Assembly: GCA_947454695.1 (NCBI GenBank)
Contig: CANGMW010000016.1
Coordinates: 1-17,976 of the forward strand
Direction: 5' to 3'
From: Comamonadaceae bacterium
GTDB taxonomy: Bacteria; Pseudomonadota; Gammaproteobacteria; Burkholderiales; Burkholderiaceae_C
Length of the DNA: 17,976 nucleotides
This document shows, piece by piece, positions 14,967 to 17,976 of this stretch (its first letter is position 1; each line of letters starts with the position of its first letter). A program made the translations under genes and the position numbers. Below the pieces are notes generated by a model. It had not been told where the DNA came from and ran no database searches. It worked only from the letters and a program-made list of their open reading frames with translations.

Positions 14967-15611
14967 TTAAGCGAACGCTTTGCTGCTTGCAGACTTTGTC
15001 TTGGTGAGGGTCGTGTGTATTCCTCTGGCAAAGCTTTCGATGTCATGAAATGGAACCGGTTTTTGAAAAACCGGCACCCCATCGGGCAATCCGCCACGGT
15101 CATTGACATCACCCTTGCTCAGAGCGGTTACGACCACCAGGGCCAGATCCTCGAAGCCCGATTCCGCCTTTTTGAGGGAACGGGCCATTTGGAAACCATC
15201 CATGCCAGGCATGTTCAAGTCAGTGACCACCATATCAGGACGAACTTGACCGATTTTCACTAAACCTTCAAACCCATTGGCCGCTGTAATGAGTTGAACC
15301 GGAAAATCCCAAGCTTCTACCACCATGGAAAACAAGCGCAACAAATCCGGATCATCTTCCACCACGAGCAACTTAAGCGATTTGTTTTCCTGCCCGCCTT
15401 TACCCAGACCAGACTGCGCGATGACGTGCGCGCGTTCCGCAATAAGCTTGTCAACAGCGCTACGGGCAATACGCCGGTGACCGCCTGCAGTGCGCCAAGC
15501 GGGCAAAACGCCAGACTCAACCCATAACTGCACTGTACGGACTGCAACACCTAAAACCTCACCGGCCTCACGCGTGGTCATCAGATCATCATTGGCAGGA
15601 GTTTTTCTCAT
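14967..15611 (-). CDS. Response regulator with N-terminal excisionase/MerR-like DNA-binding domain and C-terminal receiver
   Basis: A 214-residue transcription regulator candidate of reversed order. Residues 10-58 are a winged-helix domain of the excisionase/MerR type: MTTREAGEVLGVAVRTVQLW (11-30), then the wing GVLPAWRTAGGHRRIARSAV. Residues 78-200 are a receiver with Glu85/Asp86/Asp87, phospho-acceptor Asp131 in VVTDLNMPGMDGF, Thr162 and Lys184 in FQKPVP. Most response regulators carry the receiver first. The gene lies 98 bases downstream of the histidine kinase gene on the same strand, so they are probably partners. AGAAG about 5 bases before the ATG at 15611 supports the start. The target genes are unknown. 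Confidence 0.9.
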   Translation of the reverse strand: MRKTPANDDLMTTREAGEVLGVAVRTVQLWVESGVLPAWRTAGGHRRIARSAVDKLIAERAHVIAQSGLGKGGQENKSLKLLVVEDDPDLLRLFSMVVEAWDFPVQLITAANGFEGLVKIGQVRPDMVVTDLNMPGMDGFQMARSLKKAESGFEDLALVVVTALSKGDVNDRGGLPDGVPVFQKPVPFHDIESFARGIHTTLTKTKSASSKAFA

Positions 15612-15709
15612 AATTCTTCTAGATTTAGCCTATGGATGTAGTGCATTCTATACAAGCCCTCGAATCTCAAGGTGCATGTATTTAGTTACAGTGTTCTTAA
15701 TCGTGACAG

Positions 15710-16891
15710 TTACGCGGCTGTGGCAACAGGAAACCACAGGGTCACAGTTGAGCCATGGTGGTAAACACTTTCAATTTGCACATGGCCACCTTGAATCTCG
15801 GTAATCTCTTTCACCAGACTCATACCCAATCCGGTTCCAGGAATACTTCCGGATGGGTTGGCACGAAAAAATCGTTCAAACACCCGCCCAAGTTCGGTGA
15901 CAGTCATTCCAATGCCTTGATCCTTGACTTGGATCCCCACGAAGCCTTGCTGTTTGTGATCTTTATAAACAGTCCGCACAGAAATGTCGCCCCCATCTGG
16001 CGAATATTTGAATGCATTGGAGAGGACGTTCATGAGGGCATGCATGGTCTTTTCACGATCCACAAGAATGCTTAACTCACCCTGCGGCATGTCCACTTTA
16101 ACTTCACGTTGGTCATTGATAACCAGCAACCCTTTGAGCGTCTGGTCCACGACCACTTGAACTGTGATGGGCTGCCGATGAAAATCTTTTCCCCGGCGCG
16201 CTTCAATCCGAGATAAATCCAAAAGCTCATTGATCAGATTGATCAACAGTTTGGATTGTCTGTGAATCGTCTCCAAGAGCTCGCGCTGCTTTTCTGGCGC
16301 CATGACGCGTGCAATCAACAACTCGGTAAAACCAAAAATGCTCGCCAGCGGTGTGCGTAGTTCATGTGCTGCCGTAGAGAGAAATTCGCTCTTCATGCGG
16401 TCAACGTCCGCCTCGACAGTGATATCACGAAAATAAAAAACCAAATCCCCTTGAGGTGTTTGACGACCCGTCAGCTGAACAGTTGCCCGGTGTGGCGCAA
16501 TCAAGTGCAACACTTTGCGATGCAATACAGCCGCAGCATCCGAACGCAATGCGTTGACCAAGGCCTGCAAATGTGAAGGTGAGCTGTCCTGAGAATCCAT
16601 CAACGTTGAGACGTGTCGATCAAGGGATGCCATATCTGGGCACTGCTTGTTGGCATCTTCAATCCCCAACATCTGGCACAAGGGGATGTTGAGGTGCAGC
16701 ACTTCACCAGCGCTATTTGTCAACAAAACCCCTATCTCCGACATGTCCAGAATCGCACCCAATTGCGCTGTGAGCGCGTCAACTGGCCTCACGTCCTGCG
16801 CGGCGAGCCCACCTGTTTGGCGCATGGCAATTGCACGCTGCTTCGAGGTGAGCGGCGTTGTATCAAGTTGCGGTTCAGCAGGATGGATCAT
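15710..16891 (-). CDS. Soluble sensor histidine kinase, PAS-like sensor plus HisKA-HATPase
   Basis: A 393-residue kinase without membrane segments, so it should sense a cytoplasmic signal. Residues about 40-157 look like a PAS domain (ILDMSEIGVLLTNSAGEVLHLN, closing with GDLVFYFRDIT before a coiled link). The dimerisation domain has phospho-acceptor His176 in STAAHELRTPLASIFGF. The ATPase domain has the N box (MNVLSNAFKYSPDGG, Asn292), G1 VKDQGIGM (Asp324), F box RVFERFFRA (336-344) and G2 GTGLGMSLV (352-360). It is probably transcribed with the HTH-receiver gene downstream. The start at ATG 16891 has no clear ribosome site; Met23 is an alternative. No residues point to a particular cofactor or ligand. 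Confidence 0.94.
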   Translation of the reverse strand: MIHPAEPQLDTTPLTSKQRAIAMRQTGGLAAQDVRPVDALTAQLGAILDMSEIGVLLTNSAGEVLHLNIPLCQMLGIEDANKQCPDMASLDRHVSTLMDSQDSSPSHLQALVNALRSDAAAVLHRKVLHLIAPHRATVQLTGRQTPQGDLVFYFRDITVEADVDRMKSEFLSTAAHELRTPLASIFGFTELLIARVMAPEKQRELLETIHRQSKLLINLINELLDLSRIEARRGKDFHRQPITVQVVVDQTLKGLLVINDQREVKVDMPQGELSILVDREKTMHALMNVLSNAFKYSPDGGDISVRTVYKDHKQQGFVGIQVKDQGIGMTVTELGRVFERFFRANPSGSIPGTGLGMSLVKEITEIQGGHVQIESVYHHGSTVTLWFPVATAA

Positions 16892-17067
16892 GAAACAAGT
16901 GATGCTCTTGGCAAAGATGCGAATAAATCCTTAATTAGCAATTCTATGCACATCCAGCATTTACTTGTGACATTCTTTCATGACCAGCGCGCGTTAGAAT
17001 TTTCCGACGTTACAGTCCTTGGCGTGCGAAATCAGCCTTTGTTCAGCCCACTTCGAGAATTCAACCC
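16892..17067. other. Divergent intergenic region between kinase and CaiB/BaiF gene
   Basis: 176 bases that must carry promoters for both flanking genes. A TTAGAAT stretch near 16994-17001 resembles a -10 element reading towards the plus-strand gene, but I find no matching -35 at the proper spacing. No repeat or hairpin stands out. Confidence 0.4.
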
Positions 17068-17940
17068 ATGTCGACATCCATCAAACCCCTAAAAGGGATT
17101 AATGTCCTGAGCTTGAGCCTGAATTTGCCAGGTCCTGCGGCACTCTTGAGATGTACCCAGATGGGCGCTCGCTGTGTCAAATTAGAACCTCCCTCAGGCG
17201 ATCCGATGGCGGCCTACAAAGACACCGCGTACAAAGTTCTTCACCAAGGGGTTCGCACGCTCCAAGCAGATTTAAAGACCCCTGCCGGTCAAAAAAGATT
17301 GCACACTGAGCTGCGCAAGGCCAACGTGTTACTGACTTCGTTTCGTCCCTCTGCCCTCAAAAAATTAGGCCTCCAGTGGCCGGCCTTGCACCGGCAATAC
17401 CCCCACCTCAGCATGGTGTCCATCGTTGGCGAGCCGGGTGTCGGGGCCGAACACCCCGGTCACGACTTGACCTACCTTGCCGGCAACGACTTGGTGACAG
17501 GATTGGATTTGCCTGCCACATTGTTTGCCGATATGGGCGGCGCGCTCATGAGCAGCGAAGCCGTGTTGACCGCCGTCCTGCATCACCAAGCCAAAGGCAA
17601 AGGCTGCTTTCAAGAAATTGCCCTGAGTGAGGCTGCGGCCTGGCTGGCGTTACCGCGCGCTTGGGGTCTGACCAAAACCTCCGGCGCCGTAGGCGGCGCT
17701 CACGCGGGATACCGCGTTTACCGGTGCAAGGACGGTCGTGTCGCCGTGGCCGCTTTAGAGCCGCACTTTGCGAGCGCCTTGTGTGCTGTGGCGGGCATTG
17801 CGGCACAAGGCGTCAAAACCATGATGTTGCCGTCGACCCACCAAGCATTAGCCACTTGGTTCGGTGGGCAATCTCGCAAAGTGCTGGACCAACTGGCTAA
17901 GCAGCACGATATTCCCATGCACACCCTAGCGCTTGTCTAG
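17068..17940 (+). CDS. CaiB/BaiF-family protein, alpha-methylacyl-CoA racemase-like, short form
   Basis: A 290-residue member of the class III CoA-transferase family. The N-terminus LKGINVLSLSLNLPGPAALLR (8-28) with VKLEPPSGDP (37-46) and LKTPAGQKRL (69-78) is typical. The active-site pattern matches alpha-methylacyl-CoA racemase rather than formyl-CoA transferase: HPGHDLTYLAG with His132/Asp133, FADMGG with Asp155, and ALEPHFASAL with Glu231 correspond to the His/Asp/Glu set of the mycobacterial racemase. That would mean epimerising 2-methyl branched acyl-CoA. The protein is about 60-70 residues shorter than that enzyme (about 360) and stops where the C-terminal segment normally continues. 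The stop TAG is clean, with no frameshift seen within the gene. It may be a natural short form or a truncated copy; activity is uncertain. Confidence 0.85.
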   Translation: MSTSIKPLKGINVLSLSLNLPGPAALLRCTQMGARCVKLEPPSGDPMAAYKDTAYKVLHQGVRTLQADLKTPAGQKRLHTELRKANVLLTSFRPSALKKLGLQWPALHRQYPHLSMVSIVGEPGVGAEHPGHDLTYLAGNDLVTGLDLPATLFADMGGALMSSEAVLTAVLHHQAKGKGCFQEIALSEAAAWLALPRAWGLTKTSGAVGGAHAGYRVYRCKDGRVAVAALEPHFASALCAVAGIAAQGVKTMMLPSTHQALATWFGGQSRKVLDQLAKQHDIPMHTLALV

Positions 17941-17976
17941 TGCCATAGGTCGACGCTGGACACCCTGCCGGCTGTT

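Noticed and set aside
17937..17976. Possible end of a convergent minus-strand gene (12 codons then TAG overlapping the stop of the CaiB/BaiF gene)
   Set aside because: Too short to judge: an open frame of a dozen codons at the window edge has no identifiable family content.

Overview
The window reads as ordinary chromosomal DNA of a betaproteobacterium, most likely Burkholderiales/Comamonadaceae (Rhodoferax/Limnohabitans/Polaromonas-like). This is inferred from moderately high GC, the gene order msrB-yciB-bolA-parvulin, several Liv-type (HAAT family) transporter genes, and an environmental aromatic-acid catabolism gene. I see no rRNA, tRNA, CRISPR array, transposase, phage gene or integration site. 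Eighteen complete protein genes and one truncated one (cut by the left edge) fill almost the whole window. No gene-free stretch exceeds 300 bases.

Layout. (1) 1-2703, minus strand: a DmdB-like acyl-CoA ligase followed by a periplasmic branched-chain-type solute-binding protein that runs off the left edge. (2) 2802-6403, plus strand: selO and msrB overlapping by 4 bp, then yciB and bolA overlapping by 4 bp, then a periplasmic parvulin with a clear intrinsic terminator. This is a housekeeping/redox and envelope block. (3) 6497-7324: an orphan family-3 solute-binding lipoprotein. It converges on (4) a minus-strand DEDDh exonuclease with extra N- and C-terminal regions. (5) 8555-14381, plus strand: a complete ABC importer (TAT-like binding protein, two permeases, two ATPases), tightly packed and followed 30 bp later by pobA, 4-hydroxybenzoate 3-monooxygenase. 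All substrate- and NADPH-binding residues I know for PobA are present at identical numbering. The arrangement suggests uptake of 4-hydroxybenzoate (or a related aromatic acid) coupled to its hydroxylation to protocatechuate. (6) 14526-16891: a signalling island with a stand-alone receiver protein (plus) and, convergent to it, a soluble PAS-like histidine kinase followed by a response regulator of unusual order (N-terminal excisionase/MerR-like DNA-binding domain, C-terminal receiver). (7) 17068-17940: a short CaiB/BaiF-family protein with the catalytic residues of alpha-methylacyl-CoA racemase.

The most interesting items are the transporter-pobA operon with an internal terminator hairpin just before the first permease start, and the HTH-receiver regulator next to a soluble kinase and a lone receiver. 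Also of note are the selO-msrB translational overlap and the compact racemase-like protein. I found nothing I would call a wholly new system. Function calls rest on recognised motifs, without database searches.
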